Source of the DNA: Saprospiraceae bacterium
GTDB taxonomy: Bacteria; Bacteroidota; Bacteroidia; Chitinophagales; Saprospiraceae
Assembly (NCBI GenBank): GCA_020629315.1
Contig: JAHDDO010000005.1
Location: forward strand, 1-38,099
Direction of reading: 5' to 3'
DNA: 38,099 nucleotides
In this document: piece after piece, positions 9,458-19,794 of the stretch
Position numbering within the stretch: the stretch's first letter is position 1
Layout: each line of letters begins with the position of its first letter
Position numbers and translations under genes: made by a program
The notes under the pieces: model-generated
The model's database searches: none
What the model was told of the DNA's origin: nothing
Seen by the model: the letters and a program-made list of their open reading frames with translations, nothing else

Positions 9458-10530
9458 TATTTCATGGATGAGTTTTGAGAGCTAGATTTTTTATTCTCTA
9501 CCAGTGTTTTTTCTTTATTCTCACTGCCTTGTTTACTCAGATTGAGCAATACTTTTTCCTTTTGAAGGAGTGGGTTTTTAGAAGGGATTGATATTAATAC
9601 TTCTCGACCATATGTTTTATGTTCAGGTACTTTACGAAGACGTTCTGGAATTTCCACTATACGGGTACCTAAACCGATCACTTGACCTAATATGATATTA
9701 TCCGGTTGATTTATAGAAGATACAGTAAGACTGTCTCCTACTTGCACTTCTAAGATCATACTCTCATGCACGTAGCCTTTCACTGCAGTGGGATTTCTCT
9801 CATAGAAAGAAATTAAGGTATTAAATGAAGAAACAAATTCACCAGCTCTTACATGGATGGTTCCAATGATACCATCAGATGGCGCTTTTACAATTAATCG
9901 ATCTTTCTCTTCCTTCAGATAGTCAATTTGTGCGTTTACCTTTTTTAACATCACAGCTTCCTCCTTACCCATGAGTGTTTTCTGGTGCTTTAATTTTTCT
10001 AACTCAAGATCATATTGCTTACGTTCAGCCTCTAACTGAATTTCCAATTTCTTAAGTTCGTCTTTTTCACCAGTGGCCACATTTTGAAAAGTGGATACTT
10101 CTTTACCTAGGAGCGTTTTATAGGTTTTTTCTTTCTGTCCAATGTCCTCCTTAAGTACAGCCATTTGCTGTGCTATTTCAGACAAGCGAGATGTTTTTTC
10201 ATTTTCTAAGATGCTTATATCTTTTGATATTCTGCTTCGCTCTACACTTTCATTTATTCGGATTCTGTCCGCTTCCGTTTGTGCCTGATCGACCACTTTT
10301 TCTAAATTGTAGCGATCAACTATCATTAATTCTTGGCCTTTTTGTACAACCTCTCCTGGATCTACCAGTAACTCGCTTACCATTACATCCTGGTCATGAC
10401 TAATCTCTGTTTCCTTGTTTTCCGCAAAACCATAGAAGAAAGCCGTTTCACCAGAGGCTTGCTGGCCCATCCAAAAAAGTAAATAGGCCAATGGAATAAC
10501 TAGTAGATATATGTAATTAAACGACTTCAT
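9457..10530 (-). CDS. HlyD-type periplasmic adaptor (membrane fusion protein)
   Basis: A 357-residue protein with one N-terminal transmembrane anchor (residues 5-22). The first half of the lipoyl/biotinyl-like fold follows (about 43-72, VMVSELLVDPGEVVQKGQEL), then a long coiled-coil hairpin (about 75-210, many Lys/Glu heptads), then the second lipoyl half (about 211-240, LIVKAPSDGIIGTIHVRAGEFV) and a beta-barrel domain. The C-terminal 30 residues are Lys/Ser/Asn-rich and probably disordered. HlyD/MFP proteins bridge an inner-membrane transporter and a TolC-family channel, and the TolC-like gene follows with a one-base stop/start overlap. Here the gene on the inner-membrane side is the DUF4956 protein, also coupled by TAATG at 10530. 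Adaptor role is well supported; the partner pump is the open question. Confidence 0.85.
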   Translation of the reverse strand: MKSFNYIYLLVIPLAYLLFWMGQQASGETAFFYGFAENKETEISHDQDVMVSELLVDPGEVVQKGQELMIVDRYNLEKVVDQAQTEADRIRINESVERSRISKDISILENEKTSRLSEIAQQMAVLKEDIGQKEKTYKTLLGKEVSTFQNVATGEKDELKKLEIQLEAERKQYDLELEKLKHQKTLMGKEEAVMLKKVNAQIDYLKEEKDRLIVKAPSDGIIGTIHVRAGEFVSSFNTLISFYERNPTAVKGYVHESMILEVQVGDSLTVSSINQPDNIILGQVIGLGTRIVEIPERLRKVPEHKTYGREVLISIPSKNPLLQKEKVLLNLSKQGSENKEKTLVENKKSSSQNSSMK

Positions 10531-11228
10531 TAAATTTCATCAAATTCAGTGTGTGTAAAATTGACAGTAGATACATCAATTTCTTCTGACAAGGCTATGA
10601 TTTCATTTACTAATGTATTTCCTTCTTCTATACTTCTCAATTTTAAATCATACGAGTACTCTACATAGCTGTGCTTCTTCATCCCAGTAAACACTTTGTA
10701 GCCGACGAGCATGTTTCGTTGAGAATAACGTTTTATGATTCCATTAATTTCATCTTTTAGTTCTAAGGCTACTGGAATTTCCAGTTTTAATTGGCCACGC
10801 AAACTGTATCCAGGACTTAATGGTGAGTATCTCAGCAAAAAAGCGGTTGCACAAAAAACACTAACGCCTATAAACGCACTAGTCAAACCAAAAACACCAG
10901 AGGCAATTCCAGCTGCTAAAGCACTGAACATGAAGACTATATTCCGTGCATTCCTAATCGTTGTTCTAAATCGAATAATAGATAACGCACCAAGCATGCC
11001 CAATCCCCTGGCTACACTATCTCCAATTGCCTGCATAATCGTGGCTGCCACAATGGTAACTAATATCATGGCCTGAATGAAACTATCCGGACGATGAACA
11101 GATCGACTGGTTTTTTCATATGTAAATGCAATCATGATCCCCAAAATCAAGGAACTGATCATAGTTACCCCAACATAAATGATAGATGGGTTTTCGGAAT
11201 TGTATTGTATGGAAGAAAAATCAAACAA
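10530..11228 (-). CDS. DUF4956 inner-membrane protein
   Basis: A 232-residue protein with four or five hydrophobic segments in the first 135 residues (about 15-37, 50-68, 73-85, 95-112, 115-132) and a soluble C-terminal domain (about 145-232) predicted cytoplasmic. The core GDSVARGLGMLGALSIIRFRT is typical of DUF4956, whose layout recalls MgtC-like proteins. From memory, this family is often encoded beside CotH kinase-like genes and VTC polyphosphate polymerase genes in other phyla; here CotH is present and VTC is absent. The start is TTG at 11228: an in-frame TAA lies only 9 bases upstream of it, and the first ATG inside (codon 23) would cut the first membrane segment. It heads the four-gene coupled unit. 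Biochemical function is unknown. Confidence 0.85.
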   Translation of the reverse strand: MFDFSSIQYNSENPSIIYVGVTMISSLILGIMIAFTYEKTSRSVHRPDSFIQAMILVTIVAATIMQAIGDSVARGLGMLGALSIIRFRTTIRNARNIVFMFSALAAGIASGVFGLTSAFIGVSVFCATAFLLRYSPLSPGYSLRGQLKLEIPVALELKDEINGIIKRYSQRNMLVGYKVFTGMKKHSYVEYSYDLKLRSIEEGNTLVNEIIALSEEIDVSTVNFTHTEFDEI

Positions 11229-11259
11229 TGTGCAATATTAAGTGAATGTTAGCCCTATG

Positions 11260-11288
11260 TAAAATTAATACTAATATAATTAGGTCAA
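11260..11288 (-). promoter_or_regulatory. candidate promoter of the DUF4956-HlyD-TolC-CotH unit
   Basis: On the minus strand, TTG (11288-11286), an 18-base spacer and TAATTTTA (11267-11260) match the Bacteroidota pattern TTG-N17-23-TAnnTTTG except for the last base. The inferred start of transcription would give a leader of about 25 bases before the TTG start at 11228. The region is A+T-rich, so a chance match is possible. Confidence 0.35.
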
Positions 11289-11353
11289 TATTCTAAAACG
11301 CTGCAAGAATCGGGCGAAAATTGCATGAAATTGTCTTTACTAAGGATTGTTAC

Positions 11354-13732
11354 TTACATTTCTATGAATGTAACACCATCACCCCATCGTTCAGTATCTT
11401 GATAGATCCGTTTGATTCCTTTGTATTCTTTTAATTTATGGAGCAGGGTTTTGCGCAGAATTCCTGAACCCACACCATGAATTACCGTAAGAGTAGCCGC
11501 GTTACTCAGATAAGCATTATCTAAGAATTCGGTGATAAAGAGTTCCGCTTCACTTTTTCTGTAGCCTCTTATATCCAACTTAGATTCTATGTTTTGAACA
11601 TTCTTTTCAAGGTCCATAGTGATAGAGCGTTTAGATTTTCGTTCTATAGGCTCATCTGCCGGCACAATGTCCAAGGCTTTTACTTTCATACGTAATATTC
11701 CGACAGCTATCTCGATATTATCCTTATGTATGTCAATAATTTCAGCGGAACTTCCTCCTTTCTTTAGTTTTACGAAATCACCTACATTGAAATCAGCTGT
11801 TTCATAATTCTGATTGTAAAATACTTGCTCCTCTAAAGCTTGAATATCTGCATTTACTTTTTCTTTCTTTTCCTTTAATTCTTGCGCTAAGGCTTCTGCT
11901 TTTTCTAGATCTTTTTCTTTGCGTAATGATTTAATAAGCTCTTTTAGCTCACGTTCATTATCGTCGATTGATTTAAATTGATTTTCTTTTGATTCCATTC
12001 TGAATTTACGCTTCCTAAAATTCAGATCGCTATTAAGTTCTTCATAGCGTTGTATCAATTTTTGCAGTTGGCCTTTTTCATTTTGTGCTTTTACTAATTG
12101 TTCGCTCAGGGTTTGTTTTTCGTGTTGCAGGTCAATCAACAATTGATCAATGGCATTTTCGGATTTGCCTCCTTTCTTCTTAGCATAATTCAAAACATGC
12201 TTCTGTAATCCGATTCGTTCGGCAATTTCATAAGCAAAAGAACTTCCTGGTTTTCCTGTTTCTAATTGGTAGATGGGTGTAAGTGAATCTTTGTTAAATA
12301 GCATGGCCCCATTAAATAATCCATCATTTTGATGAGCATACATCTTAATATTAGAATAGTGCGTCGTTGCTACACCTTGGCATCTCTTTTTCCTAAGATG
12401 ATGAAGAATAGCTTCTGCTAATGCGCCCCCCATTTTAGGATCTGTACCAGATCCAAATTCATCTAATAAGACCAGTGATCGTTCGTTAGCATAATCAATG
12501 AAGAACTTCATGTTTTCCAGCCTGGAACTATATGTACTCAAGTCATCTTCTATGGATTGTTGATCTCCGATATCCACCATAAGGCTCGTGTACATACCGA
12601 CTATGGAGTCTGGGCTGAGTGGTACTAACATTCCCGATTGTATCATTAACTGGATAAGCCCTACAGCCTTCATAGTTACTGATTTTCCTCCGGCATTAGG
12701 GCCACTTATTACTAAAATGCGTTGTTCATTATTGAGTTCTAAATTAAAAGGGATCGTTTTCTTATCCTGATCTTTATTGACAAGTAATAGATATGGATGA
12801 AAAGCGTCTTTCAAAACGAGCATTGAAGTAGAAACCACCTTGGGTTTACTGCATACTAATTCTATGGCTAGTTTTGCCTTGGCTAAAATGAAATCCATTC
12901 TGACAATGATTTTTTGCCAAAGGTCAAAGCTCGGTATGTGTTTTTGAAGGCGATTGCAAAATTCCTTTAAGATCTTATAGATCTCTTGTCGTTTTTCAGA
13001 TTCGAGTTCATATAACTCATTTTGTACCGCAACCACTTCGTTAGGTTCTATAAAGACAGTTTTACCTGTTGCCGACTCATCGTGAATAATGCCTGAAATG
13101 CTTCTCTTATTTTCTGCAGAAACAGAAAGCACTCTACGGCCACTCCGATATGACTCTACATTTTCGCTTAAATATCCCTTCTTTTTATACTCTATTGCCA
13201 AGAGGTCAAACTCCTTTTGAATTTGCCTTTCTTTGTTTCTTATTTTTTTGAAAATACTAGACAGGGTTGGAGAAGCGTTAGGTCTGATTTTCTTTTCCTC
13301 ATCAAATATTCTCGAAAATTCAGATAATATTTCCGGTGTATGATCTATTTGGGCGGATATCTCAAATAATACTGGATATTCGCTTGCAATCCTCTTATTT
13401 TGAAAATGTTCATGAATTTGTTCTATAGCAATCACCTGATCCATTATCCGTATAATGGAATCCATTTCTAATACATAGTTTTCTTTATCTAGTAGATAAA
13501 GATCTTCTCGGATGTCTTCGTAAGGAAACATAGGCACCTTGTCTCCTTGTTCAATGGCTAGTTTGGCTTGTTGTACTTCTTCTAAAAGCTTTTCTACTCT
13601 ATCCTTTTGGGTGAATTGTCTTAATTGCATGCATCTAGCCCTTGCTAGATCGCCAAAACAATGGGTAGCTAATCGCTCTTTTATTCTATCAAACTCTAAC
13701 CTGGTCTCTATGTCCTCAGGGTACAAACGCAT
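11354..13732 (-). CDS. mutS2: endonuclease MutS2
   Basis: A 792-residue member of the MutS2 family. A MutS core/lever region (about 1-300) precedes the ATPase with Walker A GPNAGGKS (344-351) and Walker B LVLLDEFGSGTD (about 421-432), then a coiled coil (about 510-620), a KOW-like segment (VGDFVKLKKGGSSAEI) and a C-terminal Smr nuclease domain (about 718-792) with LDIRG and HGVGSGILR. There is no N-terminal mismatch-binding domain, as expected for MutS2, which acts in suppressing recombination or, in Bacillus, in rescuing collided ribosomes. It is divergent from aroC, with 110 bases between the ATG codons. It is separated from the DUF4956 unit by 125 bases, so the two are probably independent transcripts. 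Length and motif order are normal. Confidence 0.96.
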   Translation of the reverse strand: MRLYPEDIETRLEFDRIKERLATHCFGDLARARCMQLRQFTQKDRVEKLLEEVQQAKLAIEQGDKVPMFPYEDIREDLYLLDKENYVLEMDSIIRIMDQVIAIEQIHEHFQNKRIASEYPVLFEISAQIDHTPEILSEFSRIFDEEKKIRPNASPTLSSIFKKIRNKERQIQKEFDLLAIEYKKKGYLSENVESYRSGRRVLSVSAENKRSISGIIHDESATGKTVFIEPNEVVAVQNELYELESEKRQEIYKILKEFCNRLQKHIPSFDLWQKIIVRMDFILAKAKLAIELVCSKPKVVSTSMLVLKDAFHPYLLLVNKDQDKKTIPFNLELNNEQRILVISGPNAGGKSVTMKAVGLIQLMIQSGMLVPLSPDSIVGMYTSLMVDIGDQQSIEDDLSTYSSRLENMKFFIDYANERSLVLLDEFGSGTDPKMGGALAEAILHHLRKKRCQGVATTHYSNIKMYAHQNDGLFNGAMLFNKDSLTPIYQLETGKPGSSFAYEIAERIGLQKHVLNYAKKKGGKSENAIDQLLIDLQHEKQTLSEQLVKAQNEKGQLQKLIQRYEELNSDLNFRKRKFRMESKENQFKSIDDNERELKELIKSLRKEKDLEKAEALAQELKEKKEKVNADIQALEEQVFYNQNYETADFNVGDFVKLKKGGSSAEIIDIHKDNIEIAVGILRMKVKALDIVPADEPIERKSKRSITMDLEKNVQNIESKLDIRGYRKSEAELFITEFLDNAYLSNAATLTVIHGVGSGILRKTLLHKLKEYKGIKRIYQDTERWGDGVTFIEM

Positions 13733-13842
13733 GTCACAAAAGTATAATTAATCTATTTTTAGTGAACCCTTTTATAGAACGATAAGTTTAGCAAATTTGA
13801 CAAATACTTTATTGCTTAGTTAGTTAATTGTTTCTTTGCACA

Positions 13843-14919
13843 ATGTCTGGTAATAGAATAGGAAGAATCTTTAGTGTCAGCACCTTTGGCGAATCACATG
13901 GAAAAGGAATAGGTGCTTTAATTGATGGTTGCCCTGCGGGTGTTAAAATACAACTTGACTTAATTCATAATGACCTCCAACGACGAAAGCCAGGACAGTC
14001 TAGGGTGACAACCCAACGAAATGAAGATGACGGTTTTGAAATTCTGTCAGGCACACTGAATGGATTATCCACAGGTGCGCCCATTGCCATATGGATCCCC
14101 AATAAAGATCAAAGAAGTAAGGACTATGATTCTATAAAACATACCTTCAGACCTTCACACGCTGATTATACCTATTATAAGAAGTATGGCATACGGGATC
14201 ATCGAGGTGGAGGTCGATCGTCCGCTCGAGAAACAGCTGCACGCGTTGCAGCAGGTGCCATAGCAAAGTCATTTTTAAACGAAATGGGTGTGACTATTAC
14301 TGCATATGTCAGTTCTGTTGGCGAAATTTCGATAGGAACATCGAGTGACATTGACCTGCAAAAAATAGAAGAAAATATAGTTAGATGCCCTTCTCCTAGT
14401 GTTGCAAATCGAATGATAAAACTAATAGAAGAGGTAAAAGCGGAGGGTGATAGCGTTGGTGGAATCATCTCATGCGTAATTTCCGGTGTGCCAGCTGGAG
14501 TAGGCGAACCTGTATTCGATCGACTTCATGCTAATTTGGGTAAAGCGATGTTAAGTATTAATGCATCCAAAGGTTTTGAAATCGGATCTGGTTTTACGGG
14601 CACTCAATCAAGAGGTAGTATACACAATGATTTATTTACTATAGAAAATGATCAAATCTTTACAAAAACTAACCATTCTGGTGGTATACAAGGAGGTATA
14701 AGTAATGGCATGCCAATTACCTTTAACGTCGCGTTTAAACCGGTGTCTACCATTATGAAAGATCAAGAAACGATCAATGAAGCTGGAGATCAAGTCACGG
14801 TAAATCCGAAAGGAAGACATGATCCCTGTGTAGTGCCTAGAGCTGTACCGATAGTAGAAGCGATGGCTGCTTTAGTTATAGCGGATAATATCCTGCTTGC
14901 TAGAACTAATACAGTTTAA
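13843..14919 (+). CDS. aroC: chorismate synthase
   Basis: Catalyses the last step of the shikimate pathway, converting 5-enolpyruvylshikimate-3-phosphate to chorismate with reduced FMN. Family signatures are clear: [27 protein letters not shown] near the start, [54 protein letters not shown], and [20 protein letters not shown] near the end. I use the ATG at 13843 (MSGNRIG, 358 residues); an upstream in-frame TTG at 13828 would add five residues not typical of the family. The stop overlaps the stop of the convergent tamB gene in a shared TTAA (14916-14919). The gene stands alone here and is not next to other aromatic amino acid genes. Confidence 0.97.
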   Translation: MSGNRIGRIFSVSTFGESHGKGIGALIDGCPAGVKIQLDLIHNDLQRRKPGQSRVTTQRNEDDGFEILSGTLNGLSTGAPIAIWIPNKDQRSKDYDSIKHTFRPSHADYTYYKKYGIRDHRGGGRSSARETAARVAAGAIAKSFLNEMGVTITAYVSSVGEISIGTSSDIDLQKIEENIVRCPSPSVANRMIKLIEEVKAEGDSVGGIISCVISGVPAGVGEPVFDRLHANLGKAMLSINASKGFEIGSGFTGTQSRGSIHNDLFTIENDQIFTKTNHSGGIQGGISNGMPITFNVAFKPVSTIMKDQETINEAGDQVTVNPKGRHDPCVVPRAVPIVEAMAALVIADNILLARTNTV

Positions 14920-17900
14920 TTAAGGTCTCGTACAAAGTCTTTTACGTCTCTCATTTTTCCAAATTCTCTTCGATACGTAAGTCCAACCCCATACTTCTGA
15001 ACACGTTGTGGGTTTGTTATGTCTTCGTAGGCATCAAGGTCATACTTACCATATATTCTCATCTTCAATCGTCGATCTTCCGTTATATAGTATTCCACCG
15101 TAAAATCACCCACTACATAACCCGCGTTATTAGTATTATACTGTGAATTTCGGACATAATTTGTACCCACATCTATACCCCACCGTCCGCCTTTGAATTG
15201 TGGTCTTACATTAACTTCCACTTCATCTGGAAGTATGGTAGCGTCACCTTCGGATAGTCCAAATAAATCACTAGAATCATTTGCGCCTACTTGAAAATCA
15301 ATACCGGTTATATATGAATTTTCAGAAAGGATATCATTTAAAAATCCCGAGACATAATACGATAGCTGTCCTGAAAGAAAATCAGAGAGTATATTGATGC
15401 CTGTTTGAGCAATACTGTTAGTACTGAATGCACTGGCCAAATTTGATTCTGGAATAAATGTCCTGAATAGCAGTAAAGCAGCTACCTGATTATTGAGATC
15501 GGCTTCATCTTCTTTCAATGTTTTTACTCGGCTATTTACATAGTTTGATAATTCACCAGTAACCTCAGGGAATGAAATATCAAAACTAACTTCAGGCTGA
15601 TATAAGGTACCTGAAAGTAAAAGTCCTAGATCCACATCCGTTGACTTACTAGCCTCAGCTTGTGTTTCAGAACTGGCAGTGGTTAGGTAATCGCCAAGGA
15701 AGGTAGTCAGAGGGGTTCTTAACCCTCGTAAGGTTGCAAATATTTTAATATCTGCGTTAATAGGATCTCCGGTCCAAGTGATAAGACTTCCGGGTTGTAC
15801 TAAAAATGGTTTCGATACGGCACCACCCAAGGCCGTAAAAAGATAGTTTCCAGTCGTAATTTCATATTCGCCGAAAATATCAAATACACCTGCACGACTT
15901 ATGTTTATAGCCATATCTCCCCTACCGTTAGCTTTGATTATATCATTTAATTCTTCATCAAAAATTATATTGACTGTAGCATCATCGGTCAAGCTCAAAT
16001 TCATAGTAAGGTCTATTCCTTCCAATTCAAAGGTGGTAGGTACATTAGCTTGCTTTGGCCCTTTTATAAGGTCTTCTTTTTCAATAAAGGTGATAAAACT
16101 CTCTTCATAGTTAGAGGCAGTAGAATTAACTGGGATATTCAATTCTGAACCCGCAGCAGTTTCAGCTTCAATAATCATGTTAATCCTTTCAAATGGGCCA
16201 TTGATCTGCACATCAAAACGTCCTATTCCAAACCCATAATAATCTGGATTTTCTTCCTTTGTTGTATTAAGTGCGATGAACCGTGGAGAACTCAATGTTA
16301 CGTCAGTATACCAATCTTTAAAATAAGTATGTCGTAATCCGCCTTTAACAAATGCAGTGTTTCCGAGTTCATCCTTAATTTGGACATTATTTAAATTGAC
16401 CTGATCATCACTAAGATAAATGGTTTGATTTTCAACACTCAATGCATTATTTAAGTAATCTATTGTCGTTCCTCCTTGAGGTATAAAAACCTTTCCATTT
16501 ACTCGTACGCCATGAAATGGACCCGCAATCGAAGTAGCTACATCGCAAGTACCCCATGTATCTTTTATTCCCTCTTTGATGATGAACTCCATAAAGGATA
16601 GGTCAAAACCATTGGCCACTACATATGCATCAACATGCTCATTTTCAATATCAATAGCGAAGTTCCCATCAACAGCCACACCGTCTTCCTTTCTATCATT
16701 TTGAATAGATCCTTCAAAGATTGTGAAGTCCTCGGTTTCGGCTACCACCTTGATTTTACCATAATAAAAATCATTGAGATAGAACTCCTTGGTATTCAAT
16801 TCGAGCCATGTATTGTTTTGAGTAAAAATGTCCTCCATTTTCGCATTGAGACTAAATTCTCCTGAAAAGTCAATTTCCTGAAAATCTATATAGGGACTCA
16901 CAAGGGCAAAGTCGATGTTTTGTATATCTAGCTCTAGACCTTTTTCTAGATGGTCATCTAGACTTATTTGACGGTAACCATCGCTGATACTTAGATTCGA
17001 AATTTTGACTTTTTCCTTAGAAATAACGATCTCATTTTTTTCATCAAAGAACCAATCCGCTTCTAAAAAGCTGAGTTGTCTTTCATCGAAATGACAGAAA
17101 ATTGAATCTTCCTGTGCCACAGCTAATAGTTCGAAATCAATTTTACCTGGCTCATTTAAAATATCTTCGGTTTTTACTCGAACATTTACCATTTGATCTT
17201 CTGTATTAAGAAAAAGATCTAAGGTGGGAAATTCATTTTCACCAATTTGATATTTATCTATATGGGTAGCCGATTTAAGAATACCATTCAGGTAATTAGC
17301 CGATAGATTTACATCCTGTGCTACAAAATTTTCGCAGCTGAGTTTTTCAATGTTATTCTCAGAATATAATTTATCTGATGCAGAATTAAAAAATCCATTT
17401 GAGCTAAAGCCTTCTACATGCAAGCAGGGTATTTCAAACAATTCCAGGAATTCGCGACTATCCTTCAACTCAAATTTATAGTTGAAATCTTGATCAGCTT
17501 GCGGTTTTTGGATTTCATTAATCTGTAACACTTCTACCCAACTAGGGAAGTTTTCTTGAATTATATAGCTAAGCGTAGGTACAAGTTCATTGAAATTGAT
17601 CTTGCCTTCTAAAATGAAATTGGCAATGTCGGAGCTGAAATAAACACTCCTTCTTCCATTTATACCTGGAGATGAACTTAAGAATAAACTATCAGCCACA
17701 TACTCTTTTCCTTGGTACAAAATGTAGAGGTTATCCACATCTGCAGTTCCTATTACATTTACAATCTCCTTTCCTTCCATCTCCAAGTCAAAGGCCCCTT
17801 TTATGATAACAGGTTCCTCAGTAAAATGTAGTTTTTGCAGATCGATTTCTTTGACATTTGCATTCAGATCCATAATTAAATTGAGGCTATCTGTCACTAA

Positions 17901-19751
17901 CAAATTACCATCAAAATCCATAGATACGTCCTCATTGTCAATGTTGAAAATTCCGTTAAAGGCTCTTTTTTCAAAAACACCATTTAGCTGAACATTTTGG
18001 TAAGTGTAGCCATTGAAATCTAATGATTTTATGTTAGCATCAATATCTGATTGCAACTGATCAAGGTTCAATCCTTTTCCATTTTTTATAGAAGATGACA
18101 TGGTTAGATTTCCAAATCTCCCATCTCCAGACCACGATTTTAAATCAAAATCAAATAGATCAAGCTTACCACTATATCGAGCATTTTCTCGCCCTCCTTT
18201 TGTGTCCAAGCGTAAATCTAGTTCAGCGGAGCCTAATTCAGTCCGCAATGTTCCGAAGGTTACAAAATCATATAAAAACCCATTAAAGGTTCCACCATAT
18301 TCTACTGAACCCAGTTTGTTGAAGTCCGGAGGTAAGATAAAACCAGGAATCAACTCTTTTAAATTAGGAATTGTTGTCTCGCCTCGCTCAATATTTAAAA
18401 CTAAAAAGGCATTATCCTTATCTAAAATATTCTTAAGACTGACATCGCCTTGCAAAGCGATTTTGTCTCCTAACGAGGCGTTTAGATTTTGTACATTGAA
18501 GCTTTCGACTCTACCCTTGAAATCTCCTGATACAGCCACAATTTCAGTGCTGTTTTCTACGAAGAAAGGCCGATCTCCAAGACCTGGAGCGAAATAAATC
18601 AATTCACCAACATCAACTACTGAAGGACTTATATCTGCTGAAATATTTACGTATTCACTGAAATTTTTAAAATCAGCCAGTTCATAATATTTCAAAGTCA
18701 CATCTTGCTTTATAGATGACGATCTGGTTTTTAAGTTCAACTTTTTTATCTCAAGCATTCGGTCAGTGAAACTAGTTGCAGATGTGCTTAGCTTGATTGG
18801 AATTACGCCCTCATCTAGTTCACCCTTTAGGTCAATGCTAGCAGCTCTATGCATTAAACGAGCATCACTAAAAACTGAATCCATGGCTAATCTATCGACC
18901 TTCAATATAAATTCAGCTGGGTCAAACCCTGAGACACCACTTAATTTGTATTGATTATAATTACTGACTGTTGTAGCCAGTAATTGTAAGGAGCCGATAT
19001 TAATATTCCAAGAGGTGGTATCGGTATCTGACGGTGTCTTTTCTACTAAAGGTTCAGAAATGGATATTTCTTTTTTGGTATCTACTTTTCTAGACTTTAC
19101 ATCTATGAATGCCTCCGAAATTTCAAGATCATGGAATTGTAAGTTCTTATTAGTGATATCAAAAACATCCAAGCGCGCTTCTGTTTTTAAGAATGAAAAG
19201 AATTGTTCTTTTCCAGTATTTTGATTACGTACATACGCTTTGCAATTGTGCATATTCAAGTAATCGACTTTCAAATCTAGCGCTACCTCATTAGGATTCT
19301 GATTTATAGAGTCTACAGATTCACCTTGTATTTGATTAAGCAAACGGGTGAGGTTTGAAATTGATTCACCTTCATAAGTGGTTAATTCAATATGAACGTC
19401 ATTCAAATTAAGGCTGTTTAAAAACAGTCTTTTTTGAATCAGAGATCGTATTCCTTGAGCAAATCCAGTATTAAATTTACCCACAGATAGTAAGGTGTCT
19501 CTTTGATGATCAAGCACCAAGAAATCACTTATTTCAACGCCGCTAAAAATATCAAATGCGACACTGTCGACGGAGAAGCTTGATTCTGTTTTATTACTTA
19601 AATTGTCAAGATAGATCTGGACTGTTTTCTTTTGTAATGGTGGGAACGTTATCAAGAAAAGTAAAAAGATAATAAGCACTAACAAGACGGATAGGATTAA
19701 CCACCATATCCATGATCTTTTTTTTCTAGCTATATCCTTATTCTCAGACAT
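14916..19751 (-). CDS. tamB: TamB-family translocation/assembly protein
   Basis: A 1611-residue protein with an N-terminal signal anchor (residues about 14-37, after a Lys/Arg-rich start) and a very long stretch of beta-strand repeats, the taco-shaped groove of AsmA/TamB proteins. The C-terminal DUF490/TamB domain is at about 1150-1611, including the [17 protein letters not shown]-type segment and a final barrel-like YRREF region. TamB spans the periplasm and helps move lipids or outer-membrane proteins between membranes. In Bacteroidota the partner is often a BamA-like protein encoded elsewhere, and none is in this window. It follows folP after 43 bases on the same strand, so co-transcription is likely. 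Its end overlaps the end of aroC tail-to-tail. Family assignment is secure from length, topology and C-terminus. Confidence 0.93.
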   Translation of the reverse strand: MSENKDIARKKRSWIWWLILSVLLVLIIFLLFLITFPPLQKKTVQIYLDNLSNKTESSFSVDSVAFDIFSGVEISDFLVLDHQRDTLLSVGKFNTGFAQGIRSLIQKRLFLNSLNLNDVHIELTTYEGESISNLTRLLNQIQGESVDSINQNPNEVALDLKVDYLNMHNCKAYVRNQNTGKEQFFSFLKTEARLDVFDITNKNLQFHDLEISEAFIDVKSRKVDTKKEISISEPLVEKTPSDTDTTSWNINIGSLQLLATTVSNYNQYKLSGVSGFDPAEFILKVDRLAMDSVFSDARLMHRAASIDLKGELDEGVIPIKLSTSATSFTDRMLEIKKLNLKTRSSSIKQDVTLKYYELADFKNFSEYVNISADISPSVVDVGELIYFAPGLGDRPFFVENSTEIVAVSGDFKGRVESFNVQNLNASLGDKIALQGDVSLKNILDKDNAFLVLNIERGETTIPNLKELIPGFILPPDFNKLGSVEYGGTFNGFLYDFVTFGTLRTELGSAELDLRLDTKGGRENARYSGKLDLFDFDLKSWSGDGRFGNLTMSSSIKNGKGLNLDQLQSDIDANIKSLDFNGYTYQNVQLNGVFEKRAFNGIFNIDNEDVSMDFDGNLLVTDSLNLIMDLNANVKEIDLQKLHFTEEPVIIKGAFDLEMEGKEIVNVIGTADVDNLYILYQGKEYVADSLFLSSSPGINGRRSVYFSSDIANFILEGKINFNELVPTLSYIIQENFPSWVEVLQINEIQKPQADQDFNYKFELKDSREFLELFEIPCLHVEGFSSNGFFNSASDKLYSENNIEKLSCENFVAQDVNLSANYLNGILKSATHIDKYQIGENEFPTLDLFLNTEDQMVNVRVKTEDILNEPGKIDFELLAVAQEDSIFCHFDERQLSFLEADWFFDEKNEIVISKEKVKISNLSISDGYRQISLDDHLEKGLELDIQNIDFALVSPYIDFQEIDFSGEFSLNAKMEDIFTQNNTWLELNTKEFYLNDFYYGKIKVVAETEDFTIFEGSIQNDRKEDGVAVDGNFAIDIENEHVDAYVVANGFDLSFMEFIIKEGIKDTWGTCDVATSIAGPFHGVRVNGKVFIPQGGTTIDYLNNALSVENQTIYLSDDQVNLNNVQIKDELGNTAFVKGGLRHTYFKDWYTDVTLSSPRFIALNTTKEENPDYYGFGIGRFDVQINGPFERINMIIEAETAAGSELNIPVNSTASNYEESFITFIEKEDLIKGPKQANVPTTFELEGIDLTMNLSLTDDATVNIIFDEELNDIIKANGRGDMAINISRAGVFDIFGEYEITTGNYLFTALGGAVSKPFLVQPGSLITWTGDPINADIKIFATLRGLRTPLTTFLGDYLTTASSETQAEASKSTDVDLGLLLSGTLYQPEVSFDISFPEVTGELSNYVNSRVKTLKEDEADLNNQVAALLLFRTFIPESNLASAFSTNSIAQTGINILSDFLSGQLSYYVSGFLNDILSENSYITGIDFQVGANDSSDLFGLSEGDATILPDEVEVNVRPQFKGGRWGIDVGTNYVRNSQYNTNNAGYVVGDFTVEYYITEDRRLKMRIYGKYDLDAYEDITNPQRVQKYGVGLTYRREFGKMRDVKDFVRDLN

Positions 19752-19794
19752 TTATAATGACAGTATCCTTACTTTATGCTATAAAGGTAACGGT

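Noticed and set aside
11302-11325. Possible terminator hairpin (TGCAA...TTGCA) between mutS2 and the DUF4956 gene
   Set aside because: Only five closing base pairs, a large mismatched interior and a short T run; not convincing.
13737-13744. TACTTTTG on the minus strand as the mutS2 promoter
   Set aside because: It matches TAnnTTTG but is only 4 bases from the ATG, which would leave no leader, and no -33 box is found.
18100-18597. Open plus-strand frame of about 165 codons inside tamB
   Set aside because: It lies fully antisense to the tamB coding region, has Ser/Pro/Lys-rich low-complexity composition typical of reverse-strand shadows, and has no domain or start context.
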